Source: Hyphomicrobiales bacterium | GTDB taxonomy: Bacteria > Pseudomonadota > Alphaproteobacteria > Rhizobiales > Devosiaceae | Assembly (NCBI GenBank): GCA_026981645.1 | Contig: JALSII010000024.1 | Coordinates: 1 to 64,000, forward strand | Direction of reading: 5' to 3' | DNA: 64,000 bases | Part shown: positions 55,365-63,909 of the stretch, in pieces | Position numbering within the stretch: the first letter of the stretch is position 1 | Layout of the letters: every line of letters starts with the position of its first letter | Notes under the pieces: generated by a model | Told to the model about the DNA's origin: nothing | The model's database searches: none | The model's input: the letters and a program-made list of their open reading frames with translations, nothing else | Made by a program: the position numbers and the translations under genes

Positions 55365-56519
55365 TCAGCGGCGCTCCAGCGCTTCGTAATAGGTGTTCTC
55401 GATGGCGTCGGCCATCCGGGCCATGGAGAAATTGCTCTTTATCCAGTCAAGACGCTGATACATTTCCTCCAGCGCTGTTTCTGGCCTGTCAAGATATGCC
55501 TGCATGGCCTTTTGCAGAGCGTCAGCATCAGCAGCGGGCAGAAGATGGGAGGCGGTGGGGCCGAATATTTCCTTGACGCCGCCCACATCCGTGGCAATCA
55601 GCGGTTTTTGGGCGGCGGCGGCCTCGAGTGCCACATAGGGCAGGGATTCGGCCAGCGAAGGCATCACCACATAATGGGCGCGGGCAAAAACCTCCCGGGC
55701 CGGTTGAACTCCGGCCAGAGTGACGCGCTCGCCAAGGCCCAGCCTTTTAATCTGCGCGCGGATATTGCTCTCTTCAGGACCGCCGCCACCGATCAGAAGA
55801 GTGGCGGGGCTGCCATCGGGGCGTCTGACACCTGCAAGGGCGTCCAGCAGATGGGAAATGCCCTTGACAGCGCGCAGTTCGCCAACAAATGAAAAGTCGA
55901 ATTCAGCCAGTTCCGGGTCCAGAGGTTCGAATTCGCTTCGCTCAAGACCGTTGAGAATAACGGGGCCGAGCCTTGGCACCGGTCCGATTTGCTCGACAAA
56001 CGAAGTTCTGACAAATTCACTTTCAAAAATCATTGCATCCGTAAGCGGTAAAACAATTTTTTCAATCGTGCGCAGGGTTCTGCCAATCAGTGACTTGCGT
56101 TCATAGTTGAGCACACCGCCATGGGGGGTATAGGCTGCAATGCGTTTTTTCGAGCCCCAGCGGGCCATTCGAGCGTTAAAACCACCCTTGGCTCCATGTC
56201 CGTGCAAAACATCCACTTCGTGCTGATCTGCAATCTTGCGAATTTTTAGCGTTGCGCTGATATCATGGCCCCCCAACAGGCGCGAGATGGGCATCCGGTG
56301 CACACCAAGAAGAGGAGGTGTGCTCAGGGCGCGCAGCCTTTCGCCGGTTTGAGCATCAGATAGCTTGCTGTCCATAACAATGCCGAGCTGGTGCCCCCGC
56401 ATCGAAAGAGCTTCCGTCAGGTCCATGACATGGCGATAAAGCCCGCCAAGGGGCGCGCGCAGAACCATCAGGATGCGCAAGGGCGGTCTGGATTGTTTGT
56501 TTTCTTTTCCTAGAGCCAC
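55365..56519 (-). CDS. Glycosyltransferase family 4
   Basis: The 384-residue GT-B protein has an N-terminal LRILMVLRAPLGGLYRHVMDL segment and a C-terminal nucleotide-sugar site. The EX7E motif is in PSLAESLPYVALEAA, followed by ATDVGGVKEIFG. Its GTG start at 56519 overlaps the Wza-like stop by 10 bases, so the two are coupled. It is the only dedicated glycosyltransferase in this arm, so other sugar transferases must lie elsewhere or the repeat unit is very short. Confidence 0.9.
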   Translation of the reverse strand: MALGKENKQSRPPLRILMVLRAPLGGLYRHVMDLTEALSMRGHQLGIVMDSKLSDAQTGERLRALSTPPLLGVHRMPISRLLGGHDISATLKIRKIADQHEVDVLHGHGAKGGFNARMARWGSKKRIAAYTPHGGVLNYERKSLIGRTLRTIEKIVLPLTDAMIFESEFVRTSFVEQIGPVPRLGPVILNGLERSEFEPLDPELAEFDFSFVGELRAVKGISHLLDALAGVRRPDGSPATLLIGGGGPEESNIRAQIKRLGLGERVTLAGVQPAREVFARAHYVVMPSLAESLPYVALEAAAAQKPLIATDVGGVKEIFGPTASHLLPAADADALQKAMQAYLDRPETALEEMYQRLDWIKSNFSMARMADAIENTYYEALERR

Positions 56520-57130
56520 CGGTCAAGAACAACAATTGTATCGCCCGGCTGGATCGGAAAATCCAGAGAGACAGTGGCCTTGACCATTTCGCCGTTGACG
56601 GGGCGATAGATGATGACGCGGTTGCGATCAGCGGTGTCAGTATAACCCCCAGCGGTGGAAATGGCTGCGCGCACCGTCATTGCCGCCTGATAGGAATACT
56701 GCCCGCTGGCAGCCACCTCGCCTTGAATGAAGAAGGGGCGGTACTGGGAAATCTCGAGGGCAACGTTGGGGTTGCGCATAAACCCGTTGGCCAGAGCTGC
56801 TGTTATTCTGGCCGCGGCCGCCTGAGTGGTGATGCCGCGTACGGATATGGGCCCGACCAGCGGAAAGGCAATGGTCCCGTTATCCTCAACGCGGTAAAGG
56901 TCACTGAGTTCGGCGTCACCATAGACATTAATGCGTACCACATCCCCGGTATCAAGCCTGTAGGGGCCGCTGGTTTCAACCAGATAAGTTGCCGGGCCCG
57001 GTGTGACAGCGCAGGCTGCCAGCGGAAGTGCGAGTGCCAGAATTATCAGTCGTAACCAACGCATGGGATGACCCGAACCGGTTTTTCCGAAAGGCGCAAG
57101 GCTGGTGCCCGCTACCCGGATTTTGTTCAT
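56510..57130 (-). CDS. Wza-like polysaccharide export lipoprotein
   Basis: The protein has a lipobox ALPLAAC, then the Poly_export domain (GPYRLDTGDVVRINVYGD) and a SLBB-like domain (FFIQGEVAASGQYSYQ). It would form the outer-membrane exit channel for the polysaccharide. The frame starts at 57130 (206 residues), but a start at 57064 (MRWLRLIILALAL) gives a normal lipoprotein signal of 184 residues and is my preferred N-terminus. The ribosome site is weak for both. Confidence 0.88.
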   Translation of the reverse strand: MNKIRVAGTSLAPFGKTGSGHPMRWLRLIILALALPLAACAVTPGPATYLVETSGPYRLDTGDVVRINVYGDAELSDLYRVEDNGTIAFPLVGPISVRGITTQAAAARITAALANGFMRNPNVALEISQYRPFFIQGEVAASGQYSYQAAMTVRAAISTAGGYTDTADRNRVIIYRPVNGEMVKATVSLDFPIQPGDTIVVLDRWL

Positions 57131-57285
57131 GTTGACCCATTGCTTTATGATTTAGGTTAATTTTCTCCTTATTTTTGGTGCGGGACACGCTGATTTTACT
57201 GCAAAAATCTGCGTGCTCTCCCTCATCTTAACGGATTGCTTACCGTGATTGTTTAGCTGTTGGGCAGTGAGTTTAAGGAATCAGC

Positions 57286-59367
57286 ATGGCTTTCACCGAC
57301 ACGGATATGGACGGTGCGCAGATTGATATGAAGGCCGTGCTGGGTGCTGTCTGGCGGCGGCGTAACCGCATTGTACTGGTAACCTTGGGGCTTTGCATAC
57401 TCACCTATGCGCTTTTGCTTTTTGTCCCCAAAACCTATGAGGCGTCAGCTTCGCTTCTCGTGGAGCCCAGAAGTAACGTCTTTTTGCGTGCAGCCAACGA
57501 CACGGGAAGTGGAGCAACCGGCATAGCCGACGGGGTTCTGATGTCTTCTCAGGTGGAGTTGATTCAGTCCTCCCAGACACTGCTGCGGGTTGTGCGCTCG
57601 GAAAATCTGATGGAGGTCCCGGAATTCAACGGTTCGAACGGTTCGCTGCTTGACCCACTGTTTGCGTTGCTCGGGCGCAAAGCCAGCGAGCTTAACCTCG
57701 AGCAGAAGGTTCTGGCGCGCCTTGCAAAAAATGTAACGGTTATCCGGGAGCGGGATTCCCGTGTCATTTCCATTCTGGTGCGCTCTGAAGACCCCCAATT
57801 GGCGGCTCGCATCGCCAACGCACTGGCCAATGCCCATGTCAGCCGCAGAGCTCAGCTTTCCCTTGACGATACCGTGGACGCCTCGGACTGGCTGGAATCT
57901 GAAATTGAAAAACTGCGTGTTCGTGTGGTGAATGCCGAATCGGCGGTCGCGGCCTTTCGTATTGAAAATGATTTGTTTGCGGGCAGCAACAATACCAGCC
58001 TGATTGACCAGCAGCTTTCAGGCATTTCAGCCCAGATTACAGCGTCCCAGGAGCGGGGAAATGTGGCGCGTTCAAGGGCAGATCTGATTAATGGGCTGCT
58101 CAGTTCTGGTCAGCCTATTGACGGGCTGGCAGATGTGCAGAATTCCGTGGTTATTCAGCGCTTGTCAGAAAACAAAGCGCAATTGCAGGGGCAGCGGGCA
58201 CAATTGTTGGCTACATTACTGCCCAATCACCCGCAAATTCTCTCGATAACCGCTCAGATTCAGGAAATCGACAAGCAGGTGCTGGTTGAGGGGCGCCGGG
58301 TTGCAGACGCCCTGCAGGCCGAAGCGCAGATAGAGGAAGCGCTCACCGCCTCGCTTCAGGATGAACTGGCGCGTCTTAAAGTCAGCGCTTCCTCGGCAAC
58401 CACCTCAACTGTGGAATTGCAGGAGTTGGAGCGCGAGGCCAAGGCGCATCGGGATTTGCTTGAAACCTATCTGGGGCGCTACCGCGATGCCTCAGCACGT
58501 ACCGATACCGGCGCGGCACTGCCTGATGTGCGTGTTATCAGCGTTGCGCTTCCTCCTCTTGTTCCAGCTTCGCCCAAAAGCGCTCTTATTCTTGTTGCGA
58601 TAATAATTGTATCGGGTTCAGTGCAGGTTGGAACCATAATTTTTTCCGAACTGGCGGTCGCTGTGCCCCAGAGGCGGGAGCATCACACTGTCCCCGGCAT
58701 GGCTGATGGGCGGGGCGATGAGCAGGACAACGCACCCGGAGCCCGGGAAGTGGCATTTTCGGATAGAGAACAGAATGCTAATGAGCCGCGGGACGGAGCA
58801 AGCCATGTTTCACAAGTGTCTCAAGAACTGCGCGAACTGCTGGCGGCGCTCACCCGTGGCGAAGATAATATTATTATTCTGGCAGCGCTCGACAATCAGG
58901 CGGATTGCAATTTTGTCGGACAATATTTGCTTGAGGGCGTCATGGAGCAGGGCAGAAGTGTCGCCGTGGTTGATGCCGAGAGCGGTGAGGTTTCAAACCA
59001 GCCTGGGATAACTGACCTTTCAGCCGGGCAAGTGGATTTTGGCGAAGTTGTCTTTACCAGTGAGGGAGGGGATCTGGCCGAAGTTTTCTGGGGAAGGTTG
59101 CCAAAAATTATTCCGCAATCCGAGCGTCCGGGCACTTTGGTGGAGGCGCTGGCCGACATTTGTGACATTGTTGTTGTGTTTGCCGAAAAGGTAAGCGTTA
59201 CTTCAAGCCTGCCGGTGTTTTCGGGGGTGGATGCCACCCTTGTGCTGGTGACCGGCAAGGCATTTGATCAGAGAGAGGCCCAGGCGATTGCGTCGGATGC
59301 GGAAGCCCTGGGTTTCAGAAAAAATCTGGTACTCGTTGCAGCCGGGCAAAAGCTGCATGTTGCCTGA
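57286..59367 (+). CDS. Wzz/GumC-type chain-length protein with degenerate BY-kinase domain
   Basis: The 693-residue protein has TM1 (about 27-45), a Wzz domain with EASASLLVEPRSNVFLRAA, a long coiled coil (about 200-390), the Pro-rich motif PPLVPASPKSA and TM2 (about 430-450). Its cytoplasmic C-terminus aligns in layout with the bacterial tyrosine-kinase domain (RSVAVVDAESGE, CDIVVVFAEKV, DATLVLVTG) but has no Walker A GKS/T motif and no Tyr-rich tail. It should still set chain length and couple polymerase to Wza, without kinase activity. It diverges from the wza-like gene. Confidence 0.88.
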   Translation: MAFTDTDMDGAQIDMKAVLGAVWRRRNRIVLVTLGLCILTYALLLFVPKTYEASASLLVEPRSNVFLRAANDTGSGATGIADGVLMSSQVELIQSSQTLLRVVRSENLMEVPEFNGSNGSLLDPLFALLGRKASELNLEQKVLARLAKNVTVIRERDSRVISILVRSEDPQLAARIANALANAHVSRRAQLSLDDTVDASDWLESEIEKLRVRVVNAESAVAAFRIENDLFAGSNNTSLIDQQLSGISAQITASQERGNVARSRADLINGLLSSGQPIDGLADVQNSVVIQRLSENKAQLQGQRAQLLATLLPNHPQILSITAQIQEIDKQVLVEGRRVADALQAEAQIEEALTASLQDELARLKVSASSATTSTVELQELEREAKAHRDLLETYLGRYRDASARTDTGAALPDVRVISVALPPLVPASPKSALILVAIIIVSGSVQVGTIIFSELAVAVPQRREHHTVPGMADGRGDEQDNAPGAREVAFSDREQNANEPRDGASHVSQVSQELRELLAALTRGEDNIIILAALDNQADCNFVGQYLLEGVMEQGRSVAVVDAESGEVSNQPGITDLSAGQVDFGEVVFTSEGGDLAEVFWGRLPKIIPQSERPGTLVEALADICDIVVVFAEKVSVTSSLPVFSGVDATLVLVTGKAFDQREAQAIASDAEALGFRKNLVLVAAGQKLHVA

Positions 59368-59379
59368 AGGTGAACTCCT

Positions 59380-60420
59380 ATGGCAGCTTTGAAATATTTT
59401 GCCTACAGAGCCGCGTTTGAAATTTTGTGGGCCAGTCAACTGGCCAGAATCGTGCGTGTGCTCTCCCGTTCGCGAGGAGTGATTTTTACCTTGCATCGCG
59501 TACTCCCTGACCCCCCGGCGGACTTTTCTCCAAACGCAATCCTTCAGGTTACGCCCCAATTTCTGGAATTTGTGATCATTCGCCTGCGTGAATTGGGGCT
59601 GGAGCTGGTCAGCATGGACGAGGCTGTTCGGCGTATTGAAAATCCCGAGTCGGGGGCAGAGTTCGCAGTTTTGACCTTTGACGATGCCTACAGGGATAAT
59701 CTTGTGCACGCTCTGCCCATATTGCAGCGGCGCAAATGCCCCTTCACGCTTTATGTGCCGAGTGGGTTTGTGGACGGTGTGGGACAGGTGTGGTGGCAGG
59801 CGCTGGAGGATATAATTGCCCAGCAGGACGCGATTGCCCTGACTGACAGCAAAGGGGAAATTCACTACCACGACACAAGAACTCTGACGCAAAAGCACCA
59901 ATGCTATGCCAGTCTGTATGCCCGCATGCGCACCATTGCAGAGACGGATAGGGTGGAATTTATGGACGAGTTGGGTGCGCAATACGGTGTTCCGATGCAA
60001 AGCCACTGCCGCGAACTCATCATGGACTGGGGCGAGTTGAAGACCTTTGTTGAAGAACCCCTGTGCACAATTGGAGCGCATACGGTTCACCATTACGAAC
60101 TGGCAAAACTCGAGCGCGCGCAGGCCATGCAGGAAATTGAGCAGTGCACCGGTGTGCTAAAGGCTCAATATGGAATAAATGTGCACCATCTTTCCTACCC
60201 TATTGGCGGGGTGGCATCCGCCGGGCCCCGCGAATTTGAACTTGCGGCGGAGCTAGGTATGAAAAGCGGGGTAACAACCAGACCGGGCGGCCTTTATTAC
60301 CGGCACAAGAACAGTCTTCTGTCATTGCCAAGAATTTCTCTCAACGGATTGTTTCAGGAACATCGCTATGTGGATGTTCTGGCAACCGGCGCTCTGTTTT
60401 CCATGATGCCGGGGGGGTAG
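59380..60420 (+). CDS. Polysaccharide deacetylase (NodB-type)
   Basis: The 346-residue protein has the carbohydrate esterase 4 core: FTLHRVLP, the metal-binding LTFDDAYRDN (Asp-Asp) and a CPFTLYVPSGFVDG strand. HTVHHYELAKLE supplies the metal histidines, and LSYPIGG follows. It removes N- or O-acetyl groups from a polysaccharide. There is no clear signal peptide, so it may act on cytoplasmic lipid-linked units. It starts 12 bases after the Wzz/GumC gene. Confidence 0.88.
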   Translation: MAALKYFAYRAAFEILWASQLARIVRVLSRSRGVIFTLHRVLPDPPADFSPNAILQVTPQFLEFVIIRLRELGLELVSMDEAVRRIENPESGAEFAVLTFDDAYRDNLVHALPILQRRKCPFTLYVPSGFVDGVGQVWWQALEDIIAQQDAIALTDSKGEIHYHDTRTLTQKHQCYASLYARMRTIAETDRVEFMDELGAQYGVPMQSHCRELIMDWGELKTFVEEPLCTIGAHTVHHYELAKLERAQAMQEIEQCTGVLKAQYGINVHHLSYPIGGVASAGPREFELAAELGMKSGVTTRPGGLYYRHKNSLLSLPRISLNGLFQEHRYVDVLATGALFSMMPGG

Positions 60421-60460
60421 GTCACGGACTTATGAACAGGGTCAGGATGCAAAGACAAAC

Positions 60461-61309
60461 TCAGCGCAAATGCTGCATGTCTATAAAGTCCATATCTGTA
60501 AAGTCCTGGTTATCGCCGGCCATCGACCATATGAAGCAATAGCGTCCGGTTCCCGCGCCACTGTGAATTGACCATCCCGGTGAAAGCACAGCCTGCTCGT
60601 TGGAAACTACAATATGCCGGGTTTCATCCGGCTCGCCCATCAGATGAAGAACGCGGGTATTTTCACGCATGTCGAAATAGAGGTAAACCTCGGAGCGGCG
60701 ATCATGGATGTGAGCAGGCATGGTATTCCACACGCTTCCCTCTTCAATCGTTGTCACGCCCATGACCAGCTGGCAGCTCTCGCATACTTCCGGGTGAATA
60801 TATTGACGCAGGGTGCGCACATTTGCATCCGACTGCACGCCCAGCTCAACAAGGTTGGCTTCGTCCGCTGTGATTTTTTGGATCTTGCAGGGGCGGTGGG
60901 CCGGCGTGCTTATGAGATAGAATTTTGCCGGATCTGCCGGAGTCAGACTTACGAAGGATACCTGCCGGGTTCCCATGGGCACATAAAGGCAATCGGTGGC
61001 ATCCAGAGTGAAGTTTTCTCCATCAGCACTCACTCTTCCAGCGCCACCAATATTGATAATTCCCAATTCGCGGCGGTCAAGAAAATGCTCTGTTCCGATC
61101 TGCGCGCAGCCCTGTAATTCTATCGGTGTATCAGCGGGCATTGCCCCCCCGATCACTGTTCGGTCAAGATGGCTGTAAGTCATATTGATTTCACCGGTAC
61201 GGAATAAACCTTCGATCAGATAGTTTTGGCGAAGTTGGGTTGTGTCAAAGTTTTTTGTCTCTGCCGGACTGGCGACCTGTCGTATTTCCATTGCCATGAG
61301 CTGTTCCAA
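60461..61309 (-). CDS. kduI: 5-dehydro-4-deoxy-D-glucuronate isomerase
   Basis: KduI interconverts 5-keto-4-deoxyuronate and 2,5-diketo-3-deoxygluconate in breakdown of pectin- or alginate-derived uronates. The 282-residue product has the cupin zinc site MPAHIHDRRSEVYLYFD (two His and a Glu), the later His in GWSIHSGAGTGRYCFIW, and an N-terminal YLIEGLFRTGEI. A start six codons later (MEIRQVAS) is also possible. It follows the GntR gene on the same strand by 6 bases, next to a TRAP transporter. Confidence 0.94.
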   Translation of the reverse strand: MEQLMAMEIRQVASPAETKNFDTTQLRQNYLIEGLFRTGEINMTYSHLDRTVIGGAMPADTPIELQGCAQIGTEHFLDRRELGIINIGGAGRVSADGENFTLDATDCLYVPMGTRQVSFVSLTPADPAKFYLISTPAHRPCKIQKITADEANLVELGVQSDANVRTLRQYIHPEVCESCQLVMGVTTIEEGSVWNTMPAHIHDRRSEVYLYFDMRENTRVLHLMGEPDETRHIVVSNEQAVLSPGWSIHSGAGTGRYCFIWSMAGDNQDFTDMDFIDMQHLR

Positions 61310-61315
61310 TATTTC

Positions 61316-62119
61316 TTAATTAAAGGTGTGCCGACGCGTGTGGGCAAGGTCAGTCAAATCCGCATCGAGGATAAAAAAATTCGGATGTGCATTGACCACA
61401 TTTTCAATATGAAACTGCAGGCCGGACAAATGCGTTTCGATAGCGGCATGGGCTTTGTCGGGGTCTTTTTGTTCGATGGCTTCAACAACTGCCTCATGCT
61501 CATCGATCACTAGCCGCATTCGTCCCGGTTCTGGAAGTGTCAGGCGCCTGAAACGGTCCACCTGCAGTTTGATTTGTTCAACCATTTTCCAGAGGCCGGG
61601 CAGCTTTCCGGCTATGGCAATCTGTTCATGAAAGTTTTCATCGGAGAGATGGAAACTTTCAATATCGTCCAGTGCTTTTAATTCCCGCTGTCGCTCAATA
61701 TGGGCAAAGAGGGCATATATCTGGCTCTTTGTGGCAACCTGTGCGGCAGCTCTTGCAGCTGTGCCCTCCAGCGCCCGGCGCGCGATCAGGGCTTCTGGCA
61801 GGCTGGAAACCGGTATTCTACCAACAAAAGTACCTGACTTAGGCACAACTTCAACCAGCTTCTCCCGGGACAGCCTGAGGATCGCCTCTCGAACGGGAGT
61901 TCGGCTGATTCCCTCTTGCTCAGCCAGCTCCTGTTCGGAAATGGGCGCCCCCGGCTCCAACTCCATGGAGAGTATCTGAGAGCGGAGCTTTCGGTATTGA
62001 ATGTCGGAAAGCGTCAGAGCTGAACTTTCCTGAAACATTGCCTGCTCAGAAGGAGCTGCATTCGGAGCTCGTTTTCTGCGTGCCACCCCATTCCCCCGCG
62101 GATCGGTCATCGTCATCAC
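61316..62119 (-). CDS. GntR-family (FCD) transcriptional regulator
   Basis: The 267-residue regulator has a winged helix (LAEQEGISRTPVREAILRLS) and a C-terminal FCD helical domain with Asp/His ligands (FHLSDENFHEQIA, DEHEAVVEAIE, AIETHLSGL). FCD members bind sugar acids or carboxylates. It is co-transcribed with kduI and diverges from a TRAP transporter, so it probably controls both. A start several codons downstream is possible, as the first 30 residues are not conserved. Confidence 0.9.
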   Translation of the reverse strand: MMTMTDPRGNGVARRKRAPNAAPSEQAMFQESSALTLSDIQYRKLRSQILSMELEPGAPISEQELAEQEGISRTPVREAILRLSREKLVEVVPKSGTFVGRIPVSSLPEALIARRALEGTAARAAAQVATKSQIYALFAHIERQRELKALDDIESFHLSDENFHEQIAIAGKLPGLWKMVEQIKLQVDRFRRLTLPEPGRMRLVIDEHEAVVEAIEQKDPDKAHAAIETHLSGLQFHIENVVNAHPNFFILDADLTDLAHTRRHTFN

Positions 62120-62317
62120 ACACTACCACCTATCACTTAATGTTCGCTTCCCGCCATGCAGCTTTAGTCTGGAAATCTTTCTTCTGGTCCAGCAGACTTG
62201 CAATTCCGCTTATCTTGTGTATTAAATATACTAGTTAACGTCAACCTTACTCTGCCGTGTGTTGAACAGCGTTGACAAGTCAGATGCCCGAATCAACGGG
62301 TCTAAAGGGAGTGTGAA
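62120..62317. promoter_or_regulatory. Divergent promoter region of gntR-kduI and the TRAP operon
   Basis: The 198-base gap holds AT-rich sequence (ATTAAATATACTAGTTAACG at 62221-62240) near the centre, GTTAAC / GTTGAAC half-site-like repeats at 62235-62266, and a -35-like TTGACA at 62272-62277. A TRAP-side ribosome site AAGGGAGTG precedes the DctP start. The GntR operator is probably here but I cannot place it exactly. Confidence 0.4.
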
Positions 62318-63289
62318 ATGTCTTTTCGAAAATTTGCTGTGCTGGCGGTTGCCAGCTGTTTTGCATGGGCGGGCACAACCGCCGCTTTTGCCCAGGTAAG
62401 CCTGAAATGGGCACACGTCTATGAGGTCGAGTCAGCGTATCACGAAGCGGCGGTGTGGGCCGCTGATGAAATTGCGCGCCTTACCGATGGCCGTGTTGAA
62501 ATCAAGGTTTTCCCGGCCTCCACGCTTGGCAAAGAGGTTGAGATAAACGAAGGTCTGGCCATCGGCTCGGTCGATATTATCTATACGGGACCAAGCTTCG
62601 TTGAGCGCTACTATGGTCCCATAGCCATTTCGGACTACCCCTTCATTATGCGCGGGTGGGACCATTGGCTTTCCTATCGCAGCAGTGATTTGTTTGAAGA
62701 ACTCTCGCAGGGCTATAACGACGCCACCGGCAACCAGGTTCTTGGCCTGGTATATTACGGACAGCGTCACGTGACCTCTAACAAACCCATATTGAAGCCC
62801 GAGGACATGGAAGGCCTCAAGATTCGGGTGCCCAATTCACCCCTGATGCTCATGTTCCCCAATGCTGTGGGCGCAAATCCCACGCCAATGGCGTTTTCTG
62901 AAGTTTATCTCGCCCTGCAACAGGGAGTTGTGGATGCTCAGGAAAACCCGCTGCCCACCATCCAGTTCAAGCGTTTTTATGAGGTGCAGTCCAATATCAA
63001 CCTCACAGGCCACATCCTGAACTCTCTGCTGGTTATCGCCTCCAACGATGCGATTGAGCGGGTTGGGGATGATGAAGCCATCTTGCGAGAAGTGCTCGAA
63101 GCGGCATCCATGCGTGTGTCGAATGAAATTTACCAGTCCGAACAGGATCTGGTCGCCTGGTTCCGTGAGCAGGGCATTACTGTTAACGAAGTGGATCGCA
63201 AACCCTTCCAGGATGCTGTTCGCCCACTCTTGACCGGTGACGGTGTTCCCTACACTCTGGAACAGTTCAATCGCCTGGGCGAGCTCTAG
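62318..63289 (+). CDS. dctP: TRAP transporter substrate-binding protein DctP
   Basis: The 323-residue periplasmic protein has a signal peptide (to about residue 25, AAFA|QVS). The DctP fold shows VEIKVFPASTLGKEVE, the carboxylate-binding Arg in GLKIRVPNSPLM and AFSEVYLALQQGVVDAQENP. Such proteins bind organic acids; the kduI neighbour suggests a uronate such as galacturonate or an unsaturated monomer. dctQ and dctM follow. Confidence 0.93.
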   Translation: MSFRKFAVLAVASCFAWAGTTAAFAQVSLKWAHVYEVESAYHEAAVWAADEIARLTDGRVEIKVFPASTLGKEVEINEGLAIGSVDIIYTGPSFVERYYGPIAISDYPFIMRGWDHWLSYRSSDLFEELSQGYNDATGNQVLGLVYYGQRHVTSNKPILKPEDMEGLKIRVPNSPLMLMFPNAVGANPTPMAFSEVYLALQQGVVDAQENPLPTIQFKRFYEVQSNINLTGHILNSLLVIASNDAIERVGDDEAILREVLEAASMRVSNEIYQSEQDLVAWFREQGITVNEVDRKPFQDAVRPLLTGDGVPYTLEQFNRLGEL

Positions 63290-63313
63290 AAACCCTGTGG
63301 ACGGCTAGTTGAG

Positions 63314-63892
63314 ATGAACAATGCCAACCCCCACAAAGGACGCGCATCTGATGCGCGTCCTGACATTATATTCGAGGAGACTGAAACCGACCTCTCCGAT
63401 TTCAGTTTTTTGGACCTGCCGGGCCTGATTGCGCTCTGGTGTCTGGCGCTTATCGTCTTTTTGCAGTTCTTCACTCGCTATGTGCTCAATGACAGTCTGG
63501 CCTGGACCGAAGAAATTGCCCGCTATGTGTTGGTAATCGTCGCCTATTTTGGAGCAGTTACGGTAACCCGCAAGGGCACGCACATTTTCCTTGAGTTCTT
63601 TTATAGATACCTCACTCCACGGGTTGGAAAGTGGCTGGCTGTCTTCATGGAGCTCCTGTCCATGGTGCTTTATGGCTACCTCGCCTATCAGGCAGTCATC
63701 CTTGCGCAGAAAACCCGCACAAAAATGGCGTCGGTAGAGATACCTAAAAGCCTTCTTTACTGGTCGGTAGCTGCAGCTTTGGCAGCAATGGCGTTGTTTT
63801 CACTGTTCTGGCTCATCCGCAAGATCCGCCTTCCACCCGAACAGGTGCTCCGAGAACTGGAAGAGCATTCTCTCAAAGAAATCACTGATTGA
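63314..63892 (+). CDS. dctQ: TRAP transporter small permease DctQ
   Basis: The 192-residue four-helix protein has the DctQ features VFLQFFTRYVLNDSLAWTEE, then IARYVLVIVAYFGAV and RKGTHIFLEFFY. It pairs with DctM to form the sodium-driven permease. It starts 24 bases after dctP. An acidic 30-residue N-terminal extension precedes the first helix. Confidence 0.92.
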   Translation: MNNANPHKGRASDARPDIIFEETETDLSDFSFLDLPGLIALWCLALIVFLQFFTRYVLNDSLAWTEEIARYVLVIVAYFGAVTVTRKGTHIFLEFFYRYLTPRVGKWLAVFMELLSMVLYGYLAYQAVILAQKTRTKMASVEIPKSLLYWSVAAALAAMALFSLFWLIRKIRLPPEQVLRELEEHSLKEITD

Positions 63893-63909
63893 TCTGGAAC
63901 TGAGTTTTC

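Noticed and set aside
59203-60093. Minus-strand frame opposite the deacetylase
   Set aside because: It is antisense to a gene with intact CE4 motifs; no recognisable protein.
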